DNA from: a virus
Length of the DNA stretch: 49,807 bases
Direction: 5' to 3' (one strand)
Virus record (IMG/VR): IMGVR_UViG_3300031974_000668
Span: 1 to 49,807 of that record
The position numbers were made by a program, and so were the translations under genes. Positions 8,769 to 18,901 of the stretch are shown here, in pieces (the first letter of the stretch is position 1; every line of letters starts with the position of its first letter). The notes under the pieces are model-generated. The model had not been told where the DNA came from. It made no database searches and was given only the letters and a program-made list of their open reading frames with translations.

Positions 8769-8798
8769 TATTTTTTATTAATTTTATATTATTTTATT

Positions 8799-9977
8799 AT
8801 GGCTAAAGACAAAGACACTGGATCTTTAAAGATCAAGAAAAAATCTATTAAGCAGCAGGTTACTAAAGATGAACCAGCTAAAGTAGATTTAACAAAAAAA
8901 ATAGAAGAAACAGTTGAGCCAACTGTTGAAGCTAAAGTAGATTTAACACAAGTAAAACAAGAAGAAGATGCCGTTCAAGAGCAAAGCACAGATGACAGCG
9001 ATGCTACTATCGGACAACCCGAAGACAGTAGCGACAGCGAAAAAGTGGTTGAAGAAGTACGGGCCACCGAAGAGGAAAAAGTAGAAGAAGTTACGCCTTT
9101 AAAAGAAGTAACTGAAGAAGAAGAAGTGGTTGCTCCAAAATTAGAACAACAACCACCTCAACAACAACTTCCAGAAAACATTGAAAAATTAGTAAAGTTT
9201 ATGGAAGAAACAAATGGAACTATTGAAGACTATGTTAGATTAAATGCTGATTATAGTACAGTAGATACAAATGTTTTACTAAAAGAATACTACAAACAAA
9301 GTAAACCACATCTTAATGATGAGGAAATAAATTTTATCATGGAGGAAAATTTCCAATATGATGAAGATGTTGATGAAGAGCGAGACATCAAAAGAAAAAA
9401 ACTCGCTTACAAAGAAGAGGTTGCTAAAGCCAAAAGCTTTTTAGATGATGTTAAAAATAAGTATTATGATCAGGTAAGATTAAGACCTGGTGTTACTGAA
9501 GAACAACAAAAAGCTATTGACTTTTTTAACCGCTATCAAAAAAATCAGGAAGTTGCTTTACAACAACATGAAGATTTTAAACAAAAAACGTCTAGTTTAT
9601 TTACTAATGAATTCAAAGGTTTTGATTTCAAAGTTGGTGAAAAGAAATTTAGATACGGTGTTAAAAATCCAAATGAAGTTGCAAAGGCTCAGAGTAATTT
9701 ACAGGACTTTGTTCAGAAGTTCTTGGACGATAAGGGCAATGTAAAAGATACTCAAGGTTATCATAAAGCAATATTTGCTGCTAGAAACGCGGACACTATA
9801 GCGCAGCATTTTTATGAGCAAGGTAAAGCCGATGCTGTTAAAGATGTTGTTAATAAATCTAAAAATGTATCAACCGAGGCGCGTACGTCTCCAAGCAATG
9901 ATGTATTTGTAGGTGGAATTAAAGTTCGTGCGATTAGTGGCTCTGATGTTAGTAAATTAAAAATTAGAAAACGATAA
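8799..9977 (+). CDS. Putative capsid scaffolding protein
   Basis: The 392-residue protein lies between portal and major capsid genes, where scaffold genes normally sit. The first 130 residues are of low complexity and very acidic (runs of Glu, Val, Asp and Gln). The middle is predicted helical (KAKSFLDDVKNKYYDQ), and the C-terminus is short and basic (SKLKIRKR), a usual capsid-binding tail in scaffolds. No enzymatic motif is visible. Scaffolds direct assembly of the procapsid and are then lost or cut. Function is inferred from position and composition. Confidence 0.6.
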   Translation: MAKDKDTGSLKIKKKSIKQQVTKDEPAKVDLTKKIEETVEPTVEAKVDLTQVKQEEDAVQEQSTDDSDATIGQPEDSSDSEKVVEEVRATEEEKVEEVTPLKEVTEEEEVVAPKLEQQPPQQQLPENIEKLVKFMEETNGTIEDYVRLNADYSTVDTNVLLKEYYKQSKPHLNDEEINFIMEENFQYDEDVDEERDIKRKKLAYKEEVAKAKSFLDDVKNKYYDQVRLRPGVTEEQQKAIDFFNRYQKNQEVALQQHEDFKQKTSSLFTNEFKGFDFKVGEKKFRYGVKNPNEVAKAQSNLQDFVQKFLDDKGNVKDTQGYHKAIFAARNADTIAQHFYEQGKADAVKDVVNKSKNVSTEARTSPSNDVFVGGIKVRAISGSDVSKLKIRKR

Positions 9978-9994
9978 TTTAAAAACAATTAATT

Positions 9995-11476
9995 ATGCCC
10001 TTAAATCCACAATTTGGTACGTTAAACCCGTCGCAGATTCAACAAATCACGTCGGATAACTACCTTAGTTTTACAGATGGTGCTAACGATTTTGCTCAGC
10101 AGTACCTACCTGAAATCTATGAGGCTGAAGTAGAGAGATATGGAAATAGAACTCTAGGAGGTTTCATTAGAATGGTCGGCGCTGAAATGCCGATGACTTC
10201 TGACCAAGTAGTTTGGTCTGAACAAAATAGATTACATATATCTTACGATACTGTACAGCCATTAGGTGCTGCAGGAAACGTATTAGATTTATTTGTTGTT
10301 CCAACAGCAGGACTTACTAACGTAATTACTCCAGGTATGACTGTAGTAATTTTACCTAAGTCTGGTGGTGATTCAATCAAAGCTTATGTTGCTGACTCTG
10401 GTATTGTTGCTGGATCTGCACTTAACGCTAATGAAATCCAAGTTTTCCCATATCAGGAAACTTCTGCTGGTAACGGACAAATTCCAGCTGATGCAGTAGG
10501 ATATAAAGTATTCGTTTATGGTTCTGAATATCCAAAAGGAAGTTCAGGAGTATTAGAAAATGTTGAGCCTTCTTTTACTCAGTTCTCTAACAAACCAGTT
10601 ATTATTAGAGATAGATACGTTGTATCTGGATCTGATACTGCACAAATTGGTTGGGTTGAAGTAACTACAGAAGACGGTGCAACTGGATACTTATGGTATC
10701 TAAAAGCTGAATCAGAAACAAGATTAAGATTTGAAGATTACTTAGAAATGGTAATGGTTGAAGGTGAAGACGCTGCTGTTGATGCAGGTTCTGCGAACTT
10801 ATTCCATACTCAAGCGCAAGCTGGTATTGTTGATTTCAACGCTAACAACGCTGCTATTCTAGGTACTGAAGGTTTATTCTCTGCTATTGAAAACAGAGGT
10901 AATGTATTCTCTGCTTTTGCTGGTGCGTTAGTAGACTTTGATGCTATTCTTGAGAATTTAGATAGCCAAGGAGCTATTGAAGAAAATATGTTATTCTTAG
11001 ACAGAGCTACTGAGCTTGATATTGATAACATGCTTGCTTCACAAAACTCTTATGGTATCGGTGGTACATCTTACGGTGTATTTGAAAATTCTGAAGAAAT
11101 GGCTCTTAATTTACAGTTCTCAGGATTTAGAAGAGGATCTTACGATTTCTATAAGACAAGCTGGAAATACTTAAACGATGCTTCTACAAGAGGTGGTTCT
11201 AGTAACTTTACTACTGGAGATGACATCGAAGGAGTATTAATTCCTGCTGGTACTTCAACTGTTTATGACCAAATTCTTGGTACAAACATTAGAAGACCTT
11301 TCTTACACGTAAGATATAGAGCTTCTCAAACTGATGACAGAAGAATGAAATCATGGATCACTGGTTCTGTCGGTGGTGCTTTCACTTCTGATCTTGATGC
11401 GATGGAAGTTCACTTCTTATCTGAAAGATGTCTATGTGTACAAGGTGCTAACAACTTTGTATTAATGACAGCTTAA
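9995..11476 (+). CDS. Major capsid protein
   Basis: The 493-residue protein follows the scaffold gene and has the expected length for a HK97-fold major capsid protein. Codon use differs from its neighbours, with more C-ending codons (TTC, AAC, TAC, ATC), as expected for the most heavily expressed virion gene. The N-terminal segment (TDGANDFAQQYLPEIYEAE) fits an N-arm, and no enzyme motif is present. The start follows a 17-base A/T-rich gap. A strong hairpin directly after the stop (11486-11517) probably sets transcript level or stability for this gene relative to the genes downstream. Confidence 0.8.
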   Translation: MPLNPQFGTLNPSQIQQITSDNYLSFTDGANDFAQQYLPEIYEAEVERYGNRTLGGFIRMVGAEMPMTSDQVVWSEQNRLHISYDTVQPLGAAGNVLDLFVVPTAGLTNVITPGMTVVILPKSGGDSIKAYVADSGIVAGSALNANEIQVFPYQETSAGNGQIPADAVGYKVFVYGSEYPKGSSGVLENVEPSFTQFSNKPVIIRDRYVVSGSDTAQIGWVEVTTEDGATGYLWYLKAESETRLRFEDYLEMVMVEGEDAAVDAGSANLFHTQAQAGIVDFNANNAAILGTEGLFSAIENRGNVFSAFAGALVDFDAILENLDSQGAIEENMLFLDRATELDIDNMLASQNSYGIGGTSYGVFENSEEMALNLQFSGFRRGSYDFYKTSWKYLNDASTRGGSSNFTTGDDIEGVLIPAGTSTVYDQILGTNIRRPFLHVRYRASQTDDRRMKSWITGSVGGAFTSDLDAMEVHFLSERCLCVQGANNFVLMTA

Positions 11477-11485
11477 TACTTTTAT

Positions 11486-11517
11486 AAGGTAAGGGCGCTT
11501 CGGCGCCCATATACCTT
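11486..11517 (+). terminator. Hairpin after the major capsid gene
   Basis: GGGCGC (11493-11498) pairs with GCGCCC (11503-11508) around a TTCG tetraloop. An outer stem AAGGTA/TACCTT extends it across a small internal loop. The following bases are only moderately T-rich, so it may be a partial terminator or a 3'-end stabiliser for the capsid mRNA. Confidence 0.7.
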
Positions 11518-11541
11518 TAACTTATTTAATTATATTATATC

Positions 11542-12318
11542 ATGACAAAAAAGAAAAAAGAAAAAGAGGTTGTTGTTGACAACTCTTGGGAAATAAAAGA
11601 TAGACAATATTATTTGTTAGGTGGTAAAGAACCACTAACATATACACTATCTTCAAGACATACACAAAGATACCCTTTACTTTGGTTTGATGAAGAAAAG
11701 AAAGAGCAAAGAGCTTTAAGATACGCAACAAATCAAGCATCACCATTTGTTGATGAGCAAAAAGGAGAAGTAACATTAAAACATATTCAATTTAAAGACG
11801 GTGTTTTAAATGTTCCAAAACAATATCAAGCTTTACAAAAACTATTATCATTATATCACCCAGCATTAAATAAAAAATATGCTGAAAGAAAACCTGTTCA
11901 GGTTGCTACTAATGAAGTAGAAGAAATAGAGTTTGAAATAGACGCGCTTAACGTTGCTAGAGGTATGGATATTGATTTAGCTGAAGCAATATTAAGAGTT
12001 GAAAAAGGAACAAAGGTATCTGAGTTAAGCACAAAAGAACTTAAAAGAGATATATTAGTTTTTGCTAAGAAAAATCCTAAGCTTTTTATTAAACTAGCGG
12101 CAGATGAAAATATACAACTTAGAAATATAGCTATTAAAGCTGTTGAGCAAGGTATATTAATGTTGGCTAATAAAAACAAAGATTTTGTTTGGGCTGAAAC
12201 TAAAGAACAAATAATGAAAGTTCCTTTTGGAGAAAATCCATATAGCGCTTTTGCTAGTTTCTTACAAACTGACGAAGGTATTATGGTTTTAAAATCTATT
12301 GAAAAGAAACTATACTAG
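11542..12318 (+). CDS. Unknown 258-residue late protein
   Basis: I do not recognise the family. The N-terminus is very basic (MTKKKKEKE). The middle is mixed alpha/beta, and residues 125-230 are predicted helical with several hydrophobic heptads. There is no signal peptide or transmembrane segment. It sits alone between two TTCG-loop hairpins (11486-11517 and 12325-12350), so its transcript level may be set separately from the capsid gene before it and the tail genes after it. The location suggests a capsid-associated or head-completion protein, but this is inference only. Confidence 0.5.
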   Translation: MTKKKKEKEVVVDNSWEIKDRQYYLLGGKEPLTYTLSSRHTQRYPLLWFDEEKKEQRALRYATNQASPFVDEQKGEVTLKHIQFKDGVLNVPKQYQALQKLLSLYHPALNKKYAERKPVQVATNEVEEIEFEIDALNVARGMDIDLAEAILRVEKGTKVSELSTKELKRDILVFAKKNPKLFIKLAADENIQLRNIAIKAVEQGILMLANKNKDFVWAETKEQIMKVPFGENPYSAFASFLQTDEGIMVLKSIEKKLY

Positions 12319-12324
12319 TAAATA

Positions 12325-12350
12325 ATAAGGCGGGTTCGCCCGCCTTTTAT
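12325..12350 (+). terminator. Rho-independent terminator
   Basis: GGCGGG (12329-12334) pairs with CCCGCC (12339-12344) around a TTCG tetraloop, followed by TTTTATT. A/T-rich flanks extend the pairing. This is a canonical intrinsic terminator on the + strand. Downstream tail genes would depend on read-through or a new promoter near 12350. Confidence 0.8.
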
Positions 12351-12367
12351 TATAATAAAAATATACT

Positions 12368-13114
12368 ATGGCTATAAACGTAAACACTGTATACAGAACC
12401 GTGTTGTCAATTTTAAATAAAGAACAACGTGGCTATATGACGCCTGATGAATTTAATAAAACGGCTACACAAGTACAGTTAGATATATTTGAAAAATACT
12501 TTGATGATTTAAATCAACAGTTACGCGTGGCGCAAACAGATACTGATTATGCGGACAGGCAAATGAATATAGACGAAAAAATAGCTATATTTAAAACCTT
12601 TGGAACTTGTACTTATGTGCCAGGCCAGGGGTATTTTGATTTACCTACAACAGACTTTTACGGAACTACACCCGAGTTTTATAGACTTGGAACTGTTGTA
12701 TACAATGACGACGTAGAACTACAAAGACTAGATAGACAAGATTTTTACTATGCTGAAAAATCTAAACTAACTAGAGCGTCAATTACATTTCCAACTTACT
12801 TATATGAAAACGAAAGAGTATTCGTTAGACCTACTAGTATACAAACTGGTATAACAGCTAACTATGTGCGCAAGCCTAATGATGTTAGATGGGGTTATCA
12901 AATTGGTGGCCAAGGTCAGTATGTATATGATCCATCAGCATATAATGAAACTACAAACCCTACTGGTTCTGTACAGTTTGAGCTTCACCCATCTGAACAA
13001 AGTGAAGTTATAATAAAAATATTAATGTACGCGGGTATTATAATTAGAGATCCGCAAATAGTACAAGCTGCAGCTCAAGAAGCGGCAATGAATGAGCAAA
13101 ACGAAAAAATATAA
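12368..13114 (+). CDS. Head-tail adaptor / tail structural protein
   Basis: The 248-residue protein begins MAINVNTVYRTVLSILNKEQRGYMTPDEFN, of a type I associate with head-tail connector proteins of Bacteroidetes podoviruses and crAss-like phages. The middle is beta-rich (YFDLPTTDFYGTTPEFYRLG), and the C-terminus (EQSEVIIKILMYAGIIIRDPQIVQAA, here split as a helix pair) is typical of connector or ring proteins. It precedes another structural gene by three bases and heads the tail block after the terminator at 12325. Assignment is by resemblance and order, with no enzymatic motif to confirm it. Confidence 0.52.
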   Translation: MAINVNTVYRTVLSILNKEQRGYMTPDEFNKTATQVQLDIFEKYFDDLNQQLRVAQTDTDYADRQMNIDEKIAIFKTFGTCTYVPGQGYFDLPTTDFYGTTPEFYRLGTVVYNDDVELQRLDRQDFYYAEKSKLTRASITFPTYLYENERVFVRPTSIQTGITANYVRKPNDVRWGYQIGGQGQYVYDPSAYNETTNPTGSVQFELHPSEQSEVIIKILMYAGIIIRDPQIVQAAAQEAAMNEQNEKI

Positions 13115-13117
13115 TAA

Positions 13118-14290
13118 ATGACGTTAATATCTGAAAACAATAGACAGTATTACGCAGGAACTCAAACGTTCATAGCAGATGGTGTTAACTTTGATTTTAC
13201 CACTACATTTAACACTGATTTAGTTTTTGCAACAGCTAATCCAACAAATGTTAATTGGCCTACAAATAATTTTTATTTAGAGGTTAGTATTGATGGCGGC
13301 TTAACATATACACCGTTATATAATACGTATACAGTCTCTGGTAACACAGTTACTGTTACAGCTGGATTAGCCGCTGGTAATTATTTAAAAGTACAGTTAA
13401 CAGAAAATACTGTTTGGAATAATTACGGTGGTTATTCATATACTAGTTTAGCAGATGTTATAACTAATTATATGATAGCTTATGTAGGCGCTGGTAAATT
13501 AATACCAAGCGTAAAAAGAACAGATGTTATATTTCATGCTAAACGCGGTTTACAAGAGTTTAGCTATGATACATTAAAAAGTATTAAGTCTCAAGAATTA
13601 GAAATACCACCCAGCCTATCTTTAGTAATACCTCAAGATTATGTTAACTATGTTAGACTAGCATGGAAAGATCACTTAGGAGTATTACATACTATACAAC
13701 CAAATAACGGGTTAACAACAAATCCATATCAAAGTTTAGCGCAAGATCAAGATGGCTTGCCAATACAAGATGCTTTAAATGAAAACCTAGAAACAACATC
13801 ATTAACAACTAGAGCTTGGAAACAAGCTAACACTAGATTAATAACTGGTTGGGACGGTAATTATTGGAGTTATTATTCAGATTATTTTGCAGCTGATTAT
13901 CCTTTATATTGGAATATAGTAGCTGGTCAAAGATATGGTTTAAACCCACAAACAAGTCAAATAAATGGTTGGTTTGGTATTGATGAAAGACAAGGTAAGT
14001 TTACTTTTTCTAGTAATTTAGCTGGTAGATGCATTGTAATAGAATATGTTTCTGATGGTCTTGCTTATGATTTAGATACTAGAGTACCTAAAATGGCTGA
14101 AGATGCTTTATACGCGTATATAAATTACAATATACTAGCGTCTCGAGTTCGTATACCAGAATATATTGTACAAAGATATAGAAAAGAAAAGAGTGCTAAA
14201 CTTAGAAATGCTAAAATTAGATTATCTAATATTAAGTTAGATGAAATAGTACAGGTTATGCGTGGTAAATCTAAATGGATTAAACACTAA
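13118..14290 (+). CDS. Tail tubular protein A-like / ring protein
   Basis: In the 390-residue protein, the first 110 residues form a beta-rich domain (immunoglobulin- or carbohydrate-module-like by appearance). The remainder contains AKRGLQEFSYDTLKSIKSQE, then a long region with PQDYVNYVRLAWKDHLG and a basic helical C-terminus. This layout is known from tail ring or tubular proteins next to the nozzle in Bacteroidetes short-tailed phages. It would attach the nozzle to the portal-adaptor complex. It is followed after six bases by the nozzle gene. Function is inferred from family resemblance and gene order. Confidence 0.55.
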   Translation: MTLISENNRQYYAGTQTFIADGVNFDFTTTFNTDLVFATANPTNVNWPTNNFYLEVSIDGGLTYTPLYNTYTVSGNTVTVTAGLAAGNYLKVQLTENTVWNNYGGYSYTSLADVITNYMIAYVGAGKLIPSVKRTDVIFHAKRGLQEFSYDTLKSIKSQELEIPPSLSLVIPQDYVNYVRLAWKDHLGVLHTIQPNNGLTTNPYQSLAQDQDGLPIQDALNENLETTSLTTRAWKQANTRLITGWDGNYWSYYSDYFAADYPLYWNIVAGQRYGLNPQTSQINGWFGIDERQGKFTFSSNLAGRCIVIEYVSDGLAYDLDTRVPKMAEDALYAYINYNILASRVRIPEYIVQRYRKEKSAKLRNAKIRLSNIKLDEIVQVMRGKSKWIKH

Positions 14291-14296
14291 AATTAA

Positions 14297-17200
14297 ATGG
14301 CAGAAATAAAAAATACTTTTCTAAAGTCCAAGATGAACAAGGACTTAGACGAAAGATTATTACCCAACGGAGAATATCGTGACGCGCAAAATATAGCTAT
14401 ATCAAAGTCAGAAGATAGTAATGTTGGAGCTGCTGAAAATATACAAGGAACACGACTTGTTTTAAATGGTGACATTGGATTACAAATGTCTGCTGTATTA
14501 GGTGTTGGTGGTCAATACTTAAAAGCTTGTGGTCAGTATGTAGATGAAGTAAATAGTAAATTGTATTTGTTTTTAACTAACAATACACTTAGTAATTTAA
14601 ATTATCAAACTGGTTTAAATGTTAATCATGCTATTGTTAGATATGATTTTGCAACTGGTGATATATTTATTTATTCTGCTGGTAAGTTTTTAAATTTTTC
14701 TTATGCTTGGAAAATTAGAAGTGTAAATCTAATAGAAGACTTATTGTTTTTTACAGATAATAGAAACCAACCAAGAGTAATAAGTGTTAGAGATGAGTTT
14801 GCTACACCTATTGATAGGTTTACTAGTATTGCTGATTTAGCTTATACAACAGAAGATCACGTAACTGTTTGTAAATATGCGCCTCATAAAGCGATAGATG
14901 TGTATAAGGAAACAGCGCCAGGTGTTTTTGAAACAACAATGACAGATGCTCTTACTCCAAATTTACCAGTTATTGTAGAAGCCACAACAGCTTTTACCCC
15001 AGCTGCTGGGGCTATAATAAACGTAAATCTTACGCTGCCTCCTTTTATAGCGCCTTTTTCTCTTCCAATAAATGATTTAAAAGATTTACAAATATGGACT
15101 AGTGATGGTCAAATAACTCAAACAGATAATGCTTATGTTGTTCTTGCTGGTATTCCAGACGGTTTAGCGGCAAATGAAATACAAGTTGCCTATAGAGCTG
15201 GTGGTGCTCCAACACTTAGGTTTCCATTAGGAGTTGGATTATATTTTGGTCCTCAAAATCCTAACTTTGTAAACAATGCTGGAGTATCTACATATGCTGG
15301 TGATGGAGAATTTTTAAAAGATAAATTTGTAAGATTTAGTTATAGGTTTAAGTTTTTAAATGGCGAGTTTTCTGTAATGGCACCGTTTACCCAACCTTGT
15401 TTTATACCTGAAAATTTTGGATATTTTGTAGAAAACAGTGAAGAAGCAACTTATGAAAGCACTGTTGTTAACTTTATGCAAAATCAAGTTAATAAAATTT
15501 TGCTGCAAATACCTATGCCGGATGATATTGATGGAACGCAATTAAATGCTGATGAAATAAGAGAAAAATTAAAAGTATCTGAAATAGAGATATTGTATAA
15601 AGAGTCTGATAGTTTAGCGGTTCAAGTAGTTGAAACAATTGACTCGAGTGATTTAAATACTGCTGGTGCAGTTACTACTTATGAATATGAATATCAATCA
15701 ACAGAGCCTTTTAAAACATTACCAGAAGCACAAACAACTAGAGTGTATGACAAAGTACCAGTTAAATCACATGGTCAAGAAATAATAAGTAATAGAGTTG
15801 TATATAGTAATTTTCAAAACAAGCATACACCACCTGAAGCTTTAGATTATAATGTTGGTGTGTCAGCTAAGTTCGACGCTTCAACTATTGCAGCTACTAA
15901 TAATTTAGGTGATTATGCTTTTTATGGTTATCCAAATCATACATTAAAACAAAACAGAACTTATCAAGTAGGTATTGTATTATCAGATAGATACGGTAGA
16001 ACTTCAACTGTTTTATTATCAAACAATCAAAGCTTTGTTACAGCGAGTGGAACTAATTTTGGCGGCGATACAATTAATTGGCCTTATAGAGATAGCTTTG
16101 ACAACTTTACTGGTTCAGATAATTTATTGTATTGGCCTGGTGATAGTTTAAAAGTTTATTTTAATAACTTAATTAGTTCAACTAAAAATGAACAAACAGG
16201 TACTCCCGGTTTATATAATGGAGATCCATTATCAATTAATTATAATCCACTTGGTTGGTATACTTGGAAAATAGTTGTTAAACAAAAAGAACAAGAATAC
16301 TATAATGTTTATTTACCAGGTATAATTAACGGACATCCTTTTGAAGCTCCTCAATTTAGCACAAACAATGAGGAGGGTGAAATAGCTCACGCAGTATTAT
16401 TTAATGATAATATAAATAAAGTACCTAGAGACTTAAGTGAAGTTGGTCCTGATCAAACACAATATAGAAGTAGTGTTAGAATGTGGGGTAGAGTAACACC
16501 TCAAATATATGTAAATAATGATCCAAGTTCTGGTTTTACAGATATTCCTTATTACAATTCACAGTATTATCCTTTGATACCAGCGGATACAGTTTCAGCA
16601 ATTGCTAAATTAAACGAATTATTTCAGACAAAAAAGACAGGTGGATCTGCAGTAGTTTTTAAAGATATTTATGAAGAAGAAAGCAATCCTCTTGTTGGAA
16701 GAATTATAACTAGAAAACCAATAGGTTCAATTGGTGATAATCCACCAGGTAATCTATATCCGTTTTGGTTAAGTGTATATGAAACAGCTCCAACAGAATC
16801 AAGATTAGAAATATTTTGGGAGACATCTACATCTGGTAGAGTTAAAGATTTAAATACTGCTATTGAAAATAGTTTACCAGCAGGTTCACCTTCTACATTA
16901 GAAAATTTAACAGGAGCTAGTAATATAAACTTTAAAGAAGACAGAGACTATACAGATCCAGCAACTGTATATACGGATGGTACTGGACCAATTATAACAA
17001 ATGACTTTTTTCCTGAAGATGCTGGTGGTGCAACTATAAACGATGCTGTGTCTATGACTATGGTTGTTGTAGATGGTGACGGCACAGATGTAACTTCTAA
17101 ATTTAATTTAGTTAGAACAGCTGGTACTGGCAATGGAGGACCAGCAACAACACCTAATGGTTTTGCTAACCCTGTATATGATACATTTACTATACAAATA

Positions 17201-18877
17201 GCGGATTATTTTGTTTACTTAGAAAACTCTAATTTAAGAACTTTTCAAGCAACGTTTGATATTACAAACACAGTAACAGGTGTTACTACTTTTGGAATAA
17301 GCAGTCCATTTGAATTTTCATTAGATAATGAAGTGCCAACAGCAACTCTATTAGTACCAACACATTGGAATTATAATGAGTTTGTTCAGTATGGCGGAGG
17401 CGGACCAGCTAACAACCCAGTAATATCAGCTGTAAACGGAACAGCAGCGCCTAGTCCTATAGATGTTTTACAACTAGTGTATGATATAAGCAGTCAAACT
17501 CAATATGGAACTCCAGTTAATATATTTAGCATAGACCCTGGAACTGGTGAAATTAGTCAAAATCCAGGTACTATAATGTCTGGACCGTACAATATACAAT
17601 TTGCTATTACTGATGCCAATGGCATTGGATCAACTACCACGTTAACTGTTGATTGGACTTTTGGTGAGTTACAAGTTAATTGCAATATGATTCAAGCTGA
17701 TTTAACAACTGCGCCTTTTCTACAAGGATCAGATGTAGGTGGTGTATTTTGGTCTAATAAAACAGGTACAACTTTACCTGTTGATTACAATAATAACCCA
17801 CCAGCTGGTTTTACTGATTGGGTTAACAATGTGCCTGCGCCTCAAGATCCTGTTAATATATCAACTATTAATACACCTGGATGTTTAGGTCAAACAAGAT
17901 CAGCTAAATCTTACAACGCGTCTTATGGTCCTAGCTGGTGTTCACTATCACCACAAGGTTTAATGCAAGGTAAGTGGTATGTTACTATTAGATTTACACA
18001 GTTAATAAACGGTTACGACGCGACGCTACCTGCAACTGTAGATGCTTTCTTTAAACTAGCAATACAACAAAGATCAGAACCAGCTATTGCTGGACCATGG
18101 AACGACGCTGTTGATTTAGAAGGTATAAATGTTAATAGTGAATTTAATAGAGGAGAGTGGTTAATTAATTATCCAGGTGGTGTAAACCCATATAGTTTTG
18201 CAATACAAAATGGTACATTAAGAAATACAACTGGAGTTACTCCTACTTATCCTACACCTTACGCTGATGAAATGAAAATTATAGCGGATCGACCACAGTC
18301 TCCAACTAGTACTCAATTAGTTTTAGATGTAACAAGAACATTTGTGTTTGATGGAGACAATCCAGCGACTAGAGGTGGATATAGAGTTATGGCCAATACA
18401 CTAAGAGGTGATTTAACAAGATATGATTCTTGCTCAGCTAGTTACGCTGATGATAGTCAGGTTACAATGAGTGTAATATATGGTGATTTTAATTACCCAA
18501 ATGGAGCTACAGAAATAGCTTGGCAATATTCTGTATCTCAAGTAGCAGAAATAGATGAACAGTCAGCGCAAAATACAAGTAGTCCTTTTGTAAATGTATA
18601 CGCAAGAGAACCTATATTTAGATATGTAACAGAGTTTTATTTAGATGCTAATTTAACAACACCTTGGACACCAACTCAAACAGGTGCCAACACTTGGCAC
18701 GCGTATAAAAGAAGATCAGGAGCTGGAACACCAGGTCTTTATCCAAACCCGTTTGGAGATGATAGAGCGGCAATAAGTAATGCAACAGTTTCAAGTACGC
18801 AAAATGATAGAAGATGGATTGGTCAGTTTAATGCAACAGGCGGTAAAGTAGGTAGATCATATCCAACAGTAAATTAG
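14297..18877 (+). CDS. Tail nozzle (tubular protein B-like), N-terminal part
   Basis: The 1,526-residue protein begins with FLKSKMNKDLDERLLPNGEY, a signature of the large nozzle or stabilisation proteins of crAss-like and other Bacteroidetes short-tailed phages. It is rich in Thr, Asn, Tyr and beta strands over its whole length. Residues about 940-1160 look like inserted immunoglobulin-like domains (TLLVPTHWNYN, QFAITDANGIG). The nozzle closes the tail tube and carries the fibres. The gene downstream carries the segment I would expect at the end of this protein and is in the same reading frame, separated by 24 bases, so the nozzle may be made as two chains. Confidence 0.65.
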   Translation: MAEIKNTFLKSKMNKDLDERLLPNGEYRDAQNIAISKSEDSNVGAAENIQGTRLVLNGDIGLQMSAVLGVGGQYLKACGQYVDEVNSKLYLFLTNNTLSNLNYQTGLNVNHAIVRYDFATGDIFIYSAGKFLNFSYAWKIRSVNLIEDLLFFTDNRNQPRVISVRDEFATPIDRFTSIADLAYTTEDHVTVCKYAPHKAIDVYKETAPGVFETTMTDALTPNLPVIVEATTAFTPAAGAIINVNLTLPPFIAPFSLPINDLKDLQIWTSDGQITQTDNAYVVLAGIPDGLAANEIQVAYRAGGAPTLRFPLGVGLYFGPQNPNFVNNAGVSTYAGDGEFLKDKFVRFSYRFKFLNGEFSVMAPFTQPCFIPENFGYFVENSEEATYESTVVNFMQNQVNKILLQIPMPDDIDGTQLNADEIREKLKVSEIEILYKESDSLAVQVVETIDSSDLNTAGAVTTYEYEYQSTEPFKTLPEAQTTRVYDKVPVKSHGQEIISNRVVYSNFQNKHTPPEALDYNVGVSAKFDASTIAATNNLGDYAFYGYPNHTLKQNRTYQVGIVLSDRYGRTSTVLLSNNQSFVTASGTNFGGDTINWPYRDSFDNFTGSDNLLYWPGDSLKVYFNNLISSTKNEQTGTPGLYNGDPLSINYNPLGWYTWKIVVKQKEQEYYNVYLPGIINGHPFEAPQFSTNNEEGEIAHAVLFNDNINKVPRDLSEVGPDQTQYRSSVRMWGRVTPQIYVNNDPSSGFTDIPYYNSQYYPLIPADTVSAIAKLNELFQTKKTGGSAVVFKDIYEEESNPLVGRIITRKPIGSIGDNPPGNLYPFWLSVYETAPTESRLEIFWETSTSGRVKDLNTAIENSLPAGSPSTLENLTGASNINFKEDRDYTDPATVYTDGTGPIITNDFFPEDAGGATINDAVSMTMVVVDGDGTDVTSKFNLVRTAGTGNGGPATTPNGFANPVYDTFTIQIADYFVYLENSNLRTFQATFDITNTVTGVTTFGISSPFEFSLDNEVPTATLLVPTHWNYNEFVQYGGGGPANNPVISAVNGTAAPSPIDVLQLVYDISSQTQYGTPVNIFSIDPGTGEISQNPGTIMSGPYNIQFAITDANGIGSTTTLTVDWTFGELQVNCNMIQADLTTAPFLQGSDVGGVFWSNKTGTTLPVDYNNNPPAGFTDWVNNVPAPQDPVNISTINTPGCLGQTRSAKSYNASYGPSWCSLSPQGLMQGKWYVTIRFTQLINGYDATLPATVDAFFKLAIQQRSEPAIAGPWNDAVDLEGINVNSEFNRGEWLINYPGGVNPYSFAIQNGTLRNTTGVTPTYPTPYADEMKIIADRPQSPTSTQLVLDVTRTFVFDGDNPATRGGYRVMANTLRGDLTRYDSCSASYADDSQVTMSVIYGDFNYPNGATEIAWQYSVSQVAEIDEQSAQNTSSPFVNVYAREPIFRYVTEFYLDANLTTPWTPTQTGANTWHAYKRRSGAGTPGLYPNPFGDDRAAISNATVSSTQNDRRWIGQFNATGGKVGRSYPTVN

Positions 18878-18901
18878 ATAAAATATAAGTGATTATAAAT
18901 T

